Both the position numbers and the translations under genes were made by a program. A DNA stretch of 39,526 bases, from the NCBI GenBank assembly GCA_029256325.1, contig JAQSYD010000004.1:1-39526 (forward strand), read 5' to 3'. The stretch comes from Clostridia bacterium (lineage in GTDB: Bacteria; Bacillota; Clostridia; Lutisporales; Lutisporaceae). This document shows positions 23,539-30,152 of this stretch, in pieces; position 1 is the first letter of the stretch, and each line of letters begins with the position of its first letter. Below the pieces are notes generated by a model, which saw only the letters and a list, made by a program, of their open reading frames with translations, had not been told where the DNA came from and searched no databases.

Positions 23539-24420
23539 TTATAATTTATCGTAATAAGGCTCCAGATGTATATAGGCTTGCACTGATTTTTTTAGATCAA
23601 AGCACAGCCTTTCTTCTATTTCATGCATGAGCTTATGAGAACTTTCAATACTCATATAGGGTTCAACCAATAAATGCAGATCAATGTATATATGATGATT
23701 ACAGCCCCGGCTTCTGATTTTATGCACATTTTTTACCTGAGGAAAATTCATTAAAATATTTTTTATTTCCTCCGATGATACTACAGCCTGATCTACCAAT
23801 ACACCGCTGGTTTCTGAAAATATTTCATAGGCAGCGTGTAAAACAAATATTGATACGATGAGAGAAGCCATGGAGTCAATGATAGGTGGAAAGCCAAGTC
23901 TTACACAAACAAGAGTAAAAAGCACTCCTATAGAGACAAAAATATCGCTTCTTGTATGAAGAGAGTCCGAAATAAGGATGGTGCTGTTGAGGAGCGTGCC
24001 TTGTTTAAATTCATATCCTGCAACGAATATGTTTATTGCTAGTGTAACAAGCAGCGCTGCAAGGCTTGGAATAGTTACTTCAGGTACTGTCGGGATTGCG
24101 TGGAGCATGTTGGAAAATGCGCTGCTGATTATTCTAAGCCCTAATATAAATAGCATTACTGCGATAAACAGACCTGCCAGGGTTTCAAACTTGCTATGAC
24201 CATAAGGATGCTCCTCATCTACAGGCTTTGATGCAAAGTGTATACCGATAAGACCGACGATGTTTGAGGAGCCGTCAGTAAGAGAATGAAAGCCATCTGC
24301 AGTAAGGCTGCTGCTTTTTATGATGGTTCCAACAATAATTTTTAGGGCGGCAACAGAAAGATTTGCAATAAGTATAAGCCATAATACTTTTTTCACTTTG
24401 TTAAAATTGTTGCTGGTCAT
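23539..24420 (-). CDS. CDF-family divalent metal cation efflux protein
   Basis: Inner-membrane metal/proton antiporter of the cation diffusion facilitator family (FieF/CzcD relatives). The 293-aa protein has about six TM segments with metal-site motifs DGFHSLTD in TM2 and DSLHTRSD in TM5 (HXXXD type), the HPYGHSKFET loop, and a C-terminal cytosolic domain (about residues 210-290) with IHKIRSRGC, HIYIDLHLLV and HLEPYY. HXXXD sites are seen in zinc, iron, cobalt and nickel exporters, so the metal is not fixed by sequence. Start ATG follows AAAGGAGGTTGATCGT. The leader has a terminator and an upstream RNA fold, and the promoter overlaps a long dyad, which points to two-level metal control. Confidence 0.93.
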   Translation of the reverse strand: MTSNNFNKVKKVLWLILIANLSVAALKIIVGTIIKSSSLTADGFHSLTDGSSNIVGLIGIHFASKPVDEEHPYGHSKFETLAGLFIAVMLFILGLRIISSAFSNMLHAIPTVPEVTIPSLAALLVTLAINIFVAGYEFKQGTLLNSTILISDSLHTRSDIFVSIGVLFTLVCVRLGFPPIIDSMASLIVSIFVLHAAYEIFSETSGVLVDQAVVSSEEIKNILMNFPQVKNVHKIRSRGCNHHIYIDLHLLVEPYMSIESSHKLMHEIEERLCFDLKKSVQAYIHLEPYYDKL

Positions 24421-24443
24421 ACGATCAACCTCCTTTTAAATAG

Positions 24444-24484
24444 AAAAATCCACGGAACATAATCTCTAAAGAATTGTCCCATGG
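24444..24484 (-). terminator. Leader terminator upstream of the CDF gene
   Basis: Minus strand hairpin CCATGGGACA (24475-24484) with TGTTCCGTGG (24450-24459), 10 bp with two G-T pairs, then five T's (24444-24448). It lies between the CDF promoter and its start codon, so it can only act as an attenuator. Confidence 0.78.
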
Positions 24485-24534
24485 ATAAATCCCATTGTCC
24501 AATAGACCCGATACTTATGTATCTGTCAATTCTT
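24469..24534 (-). promoter_or_regulatory. Riboswitch-like fold in the CDF leader, possibly NiCo (czcD) class
   Basis: Closing helix P1 AAGAATTG/CAATTCTT (24527-24534 with 24469-24476). Inside are hairpin GATAC/GTATC (24510-24523), a short GTC/GAC loop and hairpin ATGGGAT/ATCCAT (24481-24495). P1 and the last hairpin use bases of the 5' arm of the terminator at 24444-24484, so the folds exclude each other. The junction read on the minus strand (UGACAG, CGGG, GGACA, UGGGACA) recalls the nickel/cobalt riboswitch found before CDF genes. I rely on memory for that consensus, and this fold is more compact. Confidence 0.55.
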
Positions 24535-24552
24535 GATAATGGCAGCTATTGC

Positions 24553-24581
24553 ATTATAATATAATATATTCACTTTTTCTA
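24553..24581 (-). promoter_or_regulatory. Promoter of the CDF gene
   Basis: Minus strand: TAGAAA (24576-24581), 17-nt spacer, TATAAT (24553-24558). Start near 24546, about 12 nt before the riboswitch-like fold begins. Confidence 0.6.
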
Positions 24582-24594
24582 AAAAGGTGAATAT
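24566..24594. promoter_or_regulatory. 29-bp dyad over the CDF -35 region
   Basis: ATATTCAC (24566-24573) and GTGAATAT (24587-24594) are perfect inverted repeats; inside them TTTTT pairs with AAAAA across CT, with one extra G. It has the size of an operator for a dimeric regulator and covers the predicted -35. The regulator is unknown. Confidence 0.6.
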
Positions 24595-24666
24595 AAAAAT
24601 GACATAGAATTAATCATATTAGAAATGCGGTCATTATTAAAGACTTGCCTATGTTAAAGTATAGTG

Positions 24667-24694
24667 TTGAATTTTGTATAGCTAAGTATATTAA
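24667..24694 (+). promoter_or_regulatory. Promoter of the probable 6S RNA gene
   Basis: TTGAAT (24667-24672), 16-nt spacer, TATTAA (24689-24694); start near 24701, where the closing helix of the RNA begins. Confidence 0.6.
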
Positions 24695-24700
24695 TAATGT

Positions 24701-24920
24701 GCTATATTCTTTGCTATAAGGAATGATTTGTCTCCTCCAAGCTTCAATACACCAGAAGCCTTGCTTTGTGGGCTGTAGCTTTGGAGTGCGACATGTGCAT
24801 TTTCAATTCCTTATTAACTTAAGGTAGGATGGAATTGAAAAGCACTACAATCTTCTTCGCGGGTATTCCTATTGGGTAGGTGAAGCTTTCCTCTAACAAA
24901 TATATCCTTATGCAAAGTGT
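24701..24920 (+). ncRNA. ssrS: Probable 6S RNA
   Basis: 6S RNA binds the vegetative RNA polymerase holoenzyme by mimicking an open promoter. The region folds into one long rod. The closing stem has CTTTGC (24709-24714) with GCAAAG (24912-24917), ATAAGGA (24716-24722) with TCCTTAT (24905-24911), ATTTGT (24726-24731) with ACAAAT (24896-24901), and AAGCTTC (24739-24745) with GAAGCTT (24882-24888). A large central bubble follows. The distal stem is TGTAG (24774-24778) with CTACA (24845-24849), then a 15-bp hairpin (24795-24810 with 24831-24845). GTGCGACA on the 5' side and TTCGCGGG on the 3' side recall conserved 6S positions. Size (about 215 nt) fits. Ends are approximate. Confidence 0.72.
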
Positions 24921-24985
24921 TCATTTATCATAATAAATATCAACATAGAACTTTAACATTATTTAAGATTTAAGGAGATGCGTTG

Positions 24986-26062
24986 ATGCATTTGAAGGAT
25001 AAGGCAAAACAGCTGCCGGAGCTGCCAGGCGTCTATATGATGAAGGACGCTCAAAATAATATCATTTATGTGGGCAAGGCAAAGAACCTCAAAAATAGAG
25101 TCAGTCAATATTTTCAGAATTCCAGCAAACACTCGCCTAAAATTATAAGAATGGTGGAGGGAATAAAGGATTTTGATATTATACTGGCAGATACAGAGTT
25201 GGAGGCGCTGCTGCTTGAGTGCAGAATGATTAAAGATCTAAAGCCTATATATAACAGTCAGCTTAAGAATCATCAAAGGTATGTTTTTATCAATATTAAT
25301 ATGGAAGAGCAATATCCCACCTTGGAGGTGGTTGCAGAAAAAAGGGACAAGGGCTTAAACTTCGGACCCTATAATAGCTTGAACAGTGCAGAACGAGGGG
25401 CAAATGCCATCAAGGAAAACATAAGGCTTAGGTATTGTAGAAGCTTATCAAGTAAGCATTCAGGCTGCTTGAATTATCAGCTGGGTTTCTGTTCAGCTCC
25501 TTGTACGGGAGAAATATCGGATATTGAATATAGACGACTTGTGGATCAGGCAGTTGACTTTCTTAAAGGAGGCAAATCTGACTTGATAAAGCAGTTGGAT
25601 GGAAAGATGAAAGCAGCTGCAGACGTTTTAGATTTTGATAAAGCGGTTAAGTACAGGGATGATCTAAAGGCGCTAAAGCATTTGATGTACAAAGGTAAAA
25701 CTATTAAATTTACCGGTGATAATCGCTGCATGGCTGTCCTGGAACGAATCGAAGGATCTCAATATAAGCTGTTCATCATAAAGGGCAGCAGGGTTATTTA
25801 TAAGGAAAGGCTAATACTTGCTGGAGATAAAAGCCAATTGCAGCAGCATATCGTTTTCTTGGTTCTGAAGAATCGTGAGCAGCTGCAAAAGCATGAAGCA
25901 GCGACAATAGATAAACAGGATATAGATCAGGCACAAATTGTATATTCTTACTTGAAAAATAAAAAAGAGTGCAGCTACATTGTTGTGCCCCAAAGCTGGC
26001 TGAAGAAAAAGGAGAACTTAAAGCTTGAACAAGGAATAATGAAGCTGACAAATATGCTATAA
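24986..26062 (+). CDS. UvrC-like GIY-YIG protein lacking the C-terminal half
   Basis: Resembles the N-terminal half of the excision nuclease subunit UvrC. The GIY-YIG nuclease domain (residues about 10-95) shows PGVYMMKD, IIYVGKAKNLKNR and LLECRMIKDLKP. The cysteine region CLNYQLGFCSAPC (about 160-172) matches the part of UvrC reported to hold an Fe-S cluster. A UVR-type helix pair follows (FDKAVKYRDDLKAL, about 213-226). The remaining residues to 358 do not continue into the RNase-H-like endonuclease and helix-hairpin-helix domains of full UvrC (about 600 aa). It ends at a clean stop, and such short paralogues occur elsewhere, so it is probably a real gene. The ATG is 8 nt after AAGGAG. It would make only the 3' incision; function is unproven. 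Confidence 0.85.
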   Translation: MHLKDKAKQLPELPGVYMMKDAQNNIIYVGKAKNLKNRVSQYFQNSSKHSPKIIRMVEGIKDFDIILADTELEALLLECRMIKDLKPIYNSQLKNHQRYVFININMEEQYPTLEVVAEKRDKGLNFGPYNSLNSAERGANAIKENIRLRYCRSLSSKHSGCLNYQLGFCSAPCTGEISDIEYRRLVDQAVDFLKGGKSDLIKQLDGKMKAAADVLDFDKAVKYRDDLKALKHLMYKGKTIKFTGDNRCMAVLERIEGSQYKLFIIKGSRVIYKERLILAGDKSQLQQHIVFLVLKNREQLQKHEAATIDKQDIDQAQIVYSYLKNKKECSYIVVPQSWLKKKENLKLEQGIMKLTNML

Positions 26063-26126
26063 TTAACGTAGGATGTTTATGAAAACTTATACTTCTTTTG
26101 AAGTATTAATAAATGGAGGTTTTGCT

Positions 26127-27263
26127 GTGTCGGACAATTCATCTAATACAATGAGCTATGGACCATTAGGAATGATTGCCTTAGAAAGCTGCAAGGACTT
26201 AGGAAACAGAATTGACTGCTGCCTTAAGAAAATGAGAGAAAATAAGGTTTGCAGTAATCACAATTCCTTTCTGGTTTCCACTGAAGAGGTCAGATTTTCT
26301 AATGGTGAAGGTAAGGTAAAAATTGAAGAAACCGTTAGGGGTAAGGATGTTTACATACTTTGTGATATAGGAAATTACAGCTGCACTTACGAAATGTTCG
26401 GATTTACCAATCATATGGGACCTGATGAGCATTTTCAAGACATAAAAAGAGTGGTATCTGCGATCGGCGGTAAAGCCAGAAGAGTTTCTGTCATCATGCC
26501 CTTGATGTATTCAGGCAGACAGCACAGAAGAAAGGGCAGGGAGTCCCTGGACTGCGCCATGGCGTTGCAAGAGCTCGAAAGACTAGGGGTTAGGGATATT
26601 TTCACCTTTGACGTTCATGATCCCAATGTCCAAAATGCAGTACCTTTGATGTCATTTCAAAACATATATCCAACCTATGAAATCGTAAAAAGCTTTATCA
26701 AGCATGAGACTGATGTTTTGATTGATAAGTCCAAGATGCTTACCATCAGCCCTGATACCGGAGCGATGGATAGAGCAATTTATTATTCAGGGGTATTAGG
26801 CTTGGATATTGGACTTTTTTATAAAAGACGGGATTACTCCGAAATAGTTAAGGGCAAGAATCCTATTGTACAGCACGAATATATGGGTAGAGATGTGGAA
26901 GGTATGGATGTTCTGGTTGTCGATGATATGATTTCCTCAGGCGAATCCATATTTGATATCGTATTAGAGCTGAAAAAGAGAAAAGCAGGCAGGATATTTG
27001 TGGCAGTTACCTTTGCTTTGTTTACGGAGGGAATAGACAAGCTTGAAGACTTCTATAACAGAGGATTAATCAATCGGGTTTACTCCACCAATCTAACTTA
27101 TATACCACCGCAAGTCAAAGCGGCAGAGTGGTTCAGAGAAGTGGATATGGCTGAATATATAGCAAATGTTATCAATTATGTTAATTGTGACAAGTCCTTA
27201 GCCCCAATTACGCAGACAACAAAGAATATAAAGCAGCTTATGGCTGAATTACAAGAAGTATAA
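26127..27263 (+). CDS. Divergent ribose-phosphate pyrophosphokinase (PRPP synthetase)
   Basis: Predicted to make phosphoribosyl pyrophosphate from ribose 5-phosphate and ATP, feeding purine, pyrimidine, His, Trp and NAD synthesis. The 378-aa protein is longer than the usual 310-320, with about 60 extra N-terminal residues. Family landmarks are present but altered: GRQHRRKGRES in place of the flexible RQDRK loop, FDVHDPNVQNAVP in place of DLHAXQIQGFF, ISPDTGAMDRA for the ribose-binding strand, and DVLVVDDMISSGES as the PRPP loop (usually DDMIDTAGT). I know this as a second, clostridial type of the enzyme. I start at GTG 26127 after AATGGAGGTTTTGCT; an upstream in-frame ATG at 26073 has no ribosome binding site. 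It follows the UvrC-like gene by 64 bp. Confidence 0.87.
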   Translation: MSDNSSNTMSYGPLGMIALESCKDLGNRIDCCLKKMRENKVCSNHNSFLVSTEEVRFSNGEGKVKIEETVRGKDVYILCDIGNYSCTYEMFGFTNHMGPDEHFQDIKRVVSAIGGKARRVSVIMPLMYSGRQHRRKGRESLDCAMALQELERLGVRDIFTFDVHDPNVQNAVPLMSFQNIYPTYEIVKSFIKHETDVLIDKSKMLTISPDTGAMDRAIYYSGVLGLDIGLFYKRRDYSEIVKGKNPIVQHEYMGRDVEGMDVLVVDDMISSGESIFDIVLELKKRKAGRIFVAVTFALFTEGIDKLEDFYNRGLINRVYSTNLTYIPPQVKAAEWFREVDMAEYIANVINYVNCDKSLAPITQTTKNIKQLMAELQEV

Positions 27264-27411
27264 ATTGGAAAGAAGGTAAGTGCCTACTTTGTATTATGCT
27301 TAAAGGGCGGTGCATTGCATATAAGAAATGATTAGATTACTGAAAGAGAGCCAAGACGATTATTATTGTGAATGCTTGAAAAATATATATATGTAATGAA
27401 ATTAAATCTTG

Positions 27412-27447
27412 AGAAGCGGAGAGGTAAATCTTTCTGCTTCTTTTTTT
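27412..27447 (+). terminator. Intrinsic terminator after the PRPP synthetase gene
   Basis: Stem built on AGAAGC/GCTTCT with further pairing of GGAGAG and CTTTCT inside, followed by seven T's. About 150 bp separate it from the stop at 27263; that interval shows no gene. Confidence 0.82.
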
Positions 27448-27471
27448 ATGTAAAATATTTGAGTACTCAAT

Positions 27472-27486
27472 ATTTGTAATACAAAT
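27472..27486. promoter_or_regulatory. GntR-type operator O1
   Basis: Perfect odd palindrome ATTTGTAATACAAAT, 15 bp, centre 27479. Founding member of a set of four sites (centres 27479, 27532, 27627, 27660). Confidence 0.72.
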
Positions 27487-27524
27487 TTGAATTTATATAC
27501 TGAGTTAATACTAAGATTCAATGC

Positions 27525-27539
27525 AATGGTATTACAAAT
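27525..27539. promoter_or_regulatory. GntR-type operator O2
   Basis: AATGGTATTACAAAT: right half identical to the operator motif, left half diverged. Centre 27532, 53 bp from O1. Confidence 0.55.
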
Positions 27540-27575
27540 GAGTGTAAAATATAATGAAAATTGCGTAATTTTGTG

Positions 27576-27604
27576 TTGACATCTGTTTATTATCTATATA
27601 TAAT
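27576..27604 (+). promoter_or_regulatory. Sigma-A promoter of the gntR gene and TRAP locus
   Basis: Perfect TTGACA (27576-27581), 17-nt spacer, TATAAT (27599-27604); start near 27611. Confidence 0.9.
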
Positions 27605-27619
27605 TGAATTAAAAGAAAA

Positions 27620-27634
27620 AGTTGTATTACAAAT
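27620..27634. promoter_or_regulatory. GntR-type operator O3
   Basis: AGTTGTATTACAAAT, centre 27627, beginning about +10 of the transcript: a repressing position. 95 bp from O2. Confidence 0.7.
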
Positions 27635-27652
27635 AAATAAAATTTCAAAATT

Positions 27653-27667
27653 AATTGTAACACAAAT
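27653..27667. promoter_or_regulatory. GntR-type operator O4
   Basis: AATTGTAACACAAAT, centre 27660, 33 bp from O3 and just upstream of the gntR start. Confidence 0.62.
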
Positions 27668-27688
27668 ACGAATAAGTAGGTGTATATA

Positions 27689-28399
27689 ATGGAAAATAAA
27701 AATAGTCCAAGTGAGAAAGTTTATGATTTTATAATGGAAAAAATCAAGTCAAGGGCATGGTCCTCAAATGACAAGATAATGACAGAAAATGAGCTGTGTC
27801 AGGAATTAGATGTTAGCAGGGTGGCAGTGCGACAGGCAGTAAGTAAATTAGTAGGCATAGGCTTACTAAAGCAAAAGCAGGGGGCGGGCACTTTTGTCAA
27901 CAGTATGGAAGAAATATCTATAGTAAACCCTCTAATGTCAATGTTCTTACTGGGGGATCATTATATACTATCTATTTTGGAATTTCGTAAATATTTTGAG
28001 TATGGAAATGTACGAATGTTTATGGAGGCTCATGATGAAGAAGACATGAGGAAACTTGAGTACTATTATAATGAAATGACGGACAATGTTAATAATACTG
28101 AAAAGTTTTATTTAGCAGATTTTAATTTCCATAATACAATTGCACAAGGAACAAAAAATCCTATAGTTATAAAAATCAACGAGATTTTAATAGAAATTCT
28201 GAAAAGTCATCAAGCAGCATTGTATAAAAACATTGGACCAGAGATTGGATTGGAATACCATGCAGATATATTAAAAGCAATCAGAGCAAATGATGGTAAG
28301 ATTGCATCTTTGTTTATGAAACGACATATAGAAGCTGCACTTAATAAGTATAAAGAGGCTGTTGAAGACAATATAAATGAAGATACTTTTGAAGAATAG
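27689..28399 (+). CDS. GntR-family regulator, FadR/FCD subfamily
   Basis: Transcription factor of 236 aa. The N-terminal winged helix (about residues 8-72) has SEKVYDFIMEKIKSRAW, LCQELDVSRVAVRQAVSKL and KQKQGAGTFV. The C-terminal all-helical FCD ligand domain (about 90-225) has the metal/ligand-site pattern with Asp/His residues (DFNFHNTIAQGTKNP; YHADILKAI; FMKRHIEAA). Regulators of this type usually sense an organic acid or sugar acid. Start ATG 27689 follows AAGTAGGTG. It heads the TRAP/sugar-acid locus and the four palindromic sites in its promoter are its likely targets, so it probably represses itself and the operon until the substrate is present. Confidence 0.93.
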   Translation: MENKNSPSEKVYDFIMEKIKSRAWSSNDKIMTENELCQELDVSRVAVRQAVSKLVGIGLLKQKQGAGTFVNSMEEISIVNPLMSMFLLGDHYILSILEFRKYFEYGNVRMFMEAHDEEDMRKLEYYYNEMTDNVNNTEKFYLADFNFHNTIAQGTKNPIVIKINEILIEILKSHQAALYKNIGPEIGLEYHADILKAIRANDGKIASLFMKRHIEAALNKYKEAVEDNINEDTFEE

Positions 28400-28416
28400 T
28401 TTTTAGAGGCGATACA

Positions 28417-28444
28417 TTGAATATAAATACGAAAAATGTATAAG
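28417..28444 (+). promoter_or_regulatory. Possible internal promoter before dctP
   Basis: TTGAAT (28417-28422), 16-nt spacer, TATAAG (28439-28444), in the 97-bp gntR-dctP gap. No GntR site lies on it. An AT hairpin (AATAATAAA/TTTATTATT) follows before the AGGAGGGGG of dctP. Confidence 0.5.
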
Positions 28445-28496
28445 CCTTTGAAATAATAAAACTTCACTAAATTTTTTTATTATTAGGAGGGGGACA

Positions 28497-29540
28497 ATGA
28501 AAAAACTACTAGCAATAACTCTAGCAGCAATTATGGTATTTACCTTGGCGGCTTGCAGCAGCCAAAGTAATACAAGCGGAGCAGAGGGTACTTCAGGGGA
28601 ACCTAAAGAGGTAAAGACAATCAAGATAGCACATGGTGCTAGTGAATCCTATCACATGCATAGAGCATGGCTTAAGTTTAAAGAAGAAATAGAGAAAAAC
28701 GGCAACTTTAAAGTAGAGATCTATCCATCCTCACAATTCGGAAATGATACAGAAATGATTGAGTCTGTAAAGACCGGTGACATAACAATGGCTACACCAC
28801 CATCATCCTTCTTGACTGATGAGGCACCAGAGATGGCACTAATTGAGCTGCCATACGTATTCCCATCACGTCAAGCTGCTATTGATACATTAGCGGGTGA
28901 GTGGGGACAAGGTCAGCTTAAGAAATTAGAAGGAAGTGGAATGGTAGGCCTTGGATATTTAGAGAACGGCCTAAGACACTTAACAAATAGCAAAAGACCT
29001 GTAAGAACTCCTGAAGATCTTAAGGGATTAAAGCTTCGTACAATGCAGGTGCCTGCACACGTATATCTATGGAATAGCGTGGGCTCAACTGCAGAAGGCG
29101 CACCTTTCCCAGAGCTTTATACAAACCTAAGCACAAAGGTATTCGATGGACAGGAAAATCCAATAGCTCATATCTATTCACAAAAATTCTATGAAGTTCA
29201 AAGCTATTTGACTTTGACTGGACACGTTTATACTTCATATGTTCCTGTTATGAGCTTAGATTTCTGGAACAGCTTAAGCCCAGAAGAACAAAAGGAAATA
29301 ACAGATACATTTGAAGTTGCTCGTAAATATCAGTTGTCTTTAATTGACCAAGAAGAAGCTAATCAGCTTGAGGAAATTAAGAACAACAAGACATATCCTA
29401 CTGAAGTAATTGAATTGACTGCAGAGGAAATGCAAAAGTTTATGGATGCGGCTAAGCCTACTTTAGATAAGTATCGTACTGAGTTAGGTGCAGAGGCTTT
29501 TGATGAGTTCATGGAAGCAATTAAGAAAGTATCTAAATAA
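28497..29540 (+). CDS. dctP: TRAP transporter substrate-binding lipoprotein DctP
   Basis: Extracytoplasmic solute receptor of a tripartite ATP-independent importer, 347 aa. The lipoprotein signal ends in the lipobox LAAC (Cys about residue 19), so it is anchored to the outer face of the membrane. The DctP fold is clear: IKIAHGASESYHMH, FKVEIYPSSQFGND, IELPYVFPSR, a conserved Arg-containing LKGLKLRTMQVPAH that in the family contacts the carboxylate of the ligand, and FDGQENPIAHIYSQKF. Ribosome binding site AGGAGGGGGACA. Ligand is probably an acidic sugar derivative from context. Followed by a long hairpin and then dctQ. Confidence 0.95.
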   Translation: MKKLLAITLAAIMVFTLAACSSQSNTSGAEGTSGEPKEVKTIKIAHGASESYHMHRAWLKFKEEIEKNGNFKVEIYPSSQFGNDTEMIESVKTGDITMATPPSSFLTDEAPEMALIELPYVFPSRQAAIDTLAGEWGQGQLKKLEGSGMVGLGYLENGLRHLTNSKRPVRTPEDLKGLKLRTMQVPAHVYLWNSVGSTAEGAPFPELYTNLSTKVFDGQENPIAHIYSQKFYEVQSYLTLTGHVYTSYVPVMSLDFWNSLSPEEQKEITDTFEVARKYQLSLIDQEEANQLEEIKNNKTYPTEVIELTAEEMQKFMDAAKPTLDKYRTELGAEAFDEFMEAIKKVSK

Positions 29541-29559
29541 CGAATTAAAATAATCATTA

Positions 29560-29599
29560 ATGAGCCTACTTTCTGATATATGCCAGAACGTAGGCTCAT
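29560..29599 (+). other. Intercistronic hairpin between dctP and dctQ
   Basis: ATGAGCCTAC (29560-29569) pairs with GTAGGCTCAT (29590-29599), and inside TTCTG pairs with CAGAA, giving 15 bp with one mismatch. No T-run follows, so it more likely stabilises the dctP part of the mRNA than ends transcription. This would raise binding protein over membrane subunits. Confidence 0.75.
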
Positions 29600-29647
29600 A
29601 AACAAGGTATGTCGTTTTTATAAGGAGTTTTAGGAAGAGGTGATCTT

Positions 29648-30121
29648 GTGAAAATATTACACTGGTTAGATGACAACTTGGAAAAATATGCAGTAGCTAT
29701 TATGTTCATGACATTTACTGCCATTATGATATTAAACGTTATCATGAGATTTATATTTCAGAATGCACTGTCTTGGGCGTCAGAAGCAGTACTGACTATC
29801 TTTGTTTGGTTTGTATGGTTTTGTGTTAGCTACGCATTTAAGGAAAACGCACATATAAAAGTAACAGCTATTACAGGTCTCCTGCCCCAAAAAGCACAAA
29901 AGGTATTAGAACTATTCGTGAATATTGCAATACTAGCATTCTTTACATTAATTGCTAAATCCGGTATTGAGCTTTTAGGGCATTACTCTGTAGTAGGAAA
30001 GACCTCGCTGTTGCTTAAGTATCCTATGTGGATGTTCTATATTGCATCTCCGATAGGTGTAGGACTATCTATCATTAGAATAGTACAAAACAGTTATAAA
30101 GATATAAGGGGATTGGAATAA
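29648..30121 (+). CDS. dctQ: TRAP transporter small membrane subunit DctQ
   Basis: Four-helix membrane subunit of the TRAP importer, 157 aa. Hydrophobic segments lie at about residues 13-33, 45-65, 87-108 and 128-150; family marks are VIMRFIFQNALSWASEA, the Trp-rich second helix (FVWFVWFCVSYAFKENAHIKV) whose core is WFVWFCVSYAFKENAH, and the cytosolic Asp/Glu at the start. The GTG start follows GAAGAGGTGATCTT. The next gene, dctM, begins about 30 bp after it. Confidence 0.92.
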   Translation: MKILHWLDDNLEKYAVAIMFMTFTAIMILNVIMRFIFQNALSWASEAVLTIFVWFVWFCVSYAFKENAHIKVTAITGLLPQKAQKVLELFVNIAILAFFTLIAKSGIELLGHYSVVGKTSLLLKYPMWMFYIASPIGVGLSIIRIVQNSYKDIRGLE

Positions 30122-30152
30122 AGTAAGTAATTTATAAGAGAGGGTGATAATT

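Noticed and set aside
24501..24529. TTGACA-17 nt-TCTATT on the minus strand as the CDF promoter
   Set aside because: The -10 is poor (4 of 6) and the elements are better explained as parts of the RNA fold; a TATAAT with a fitting -35 lies just upstream. It stays an alternative.
24701..24920. T-box, SRP RNA, RNase P RNA or tmRNA as identity of the structured RNA
   Set aside because: No T-box GGTGG motif, no SRP domain IV loop, no RNase P GAGGAAAGTCC motif and no tRNA-like CCA end; the single long rod with a central bubble fits 6S RNA.
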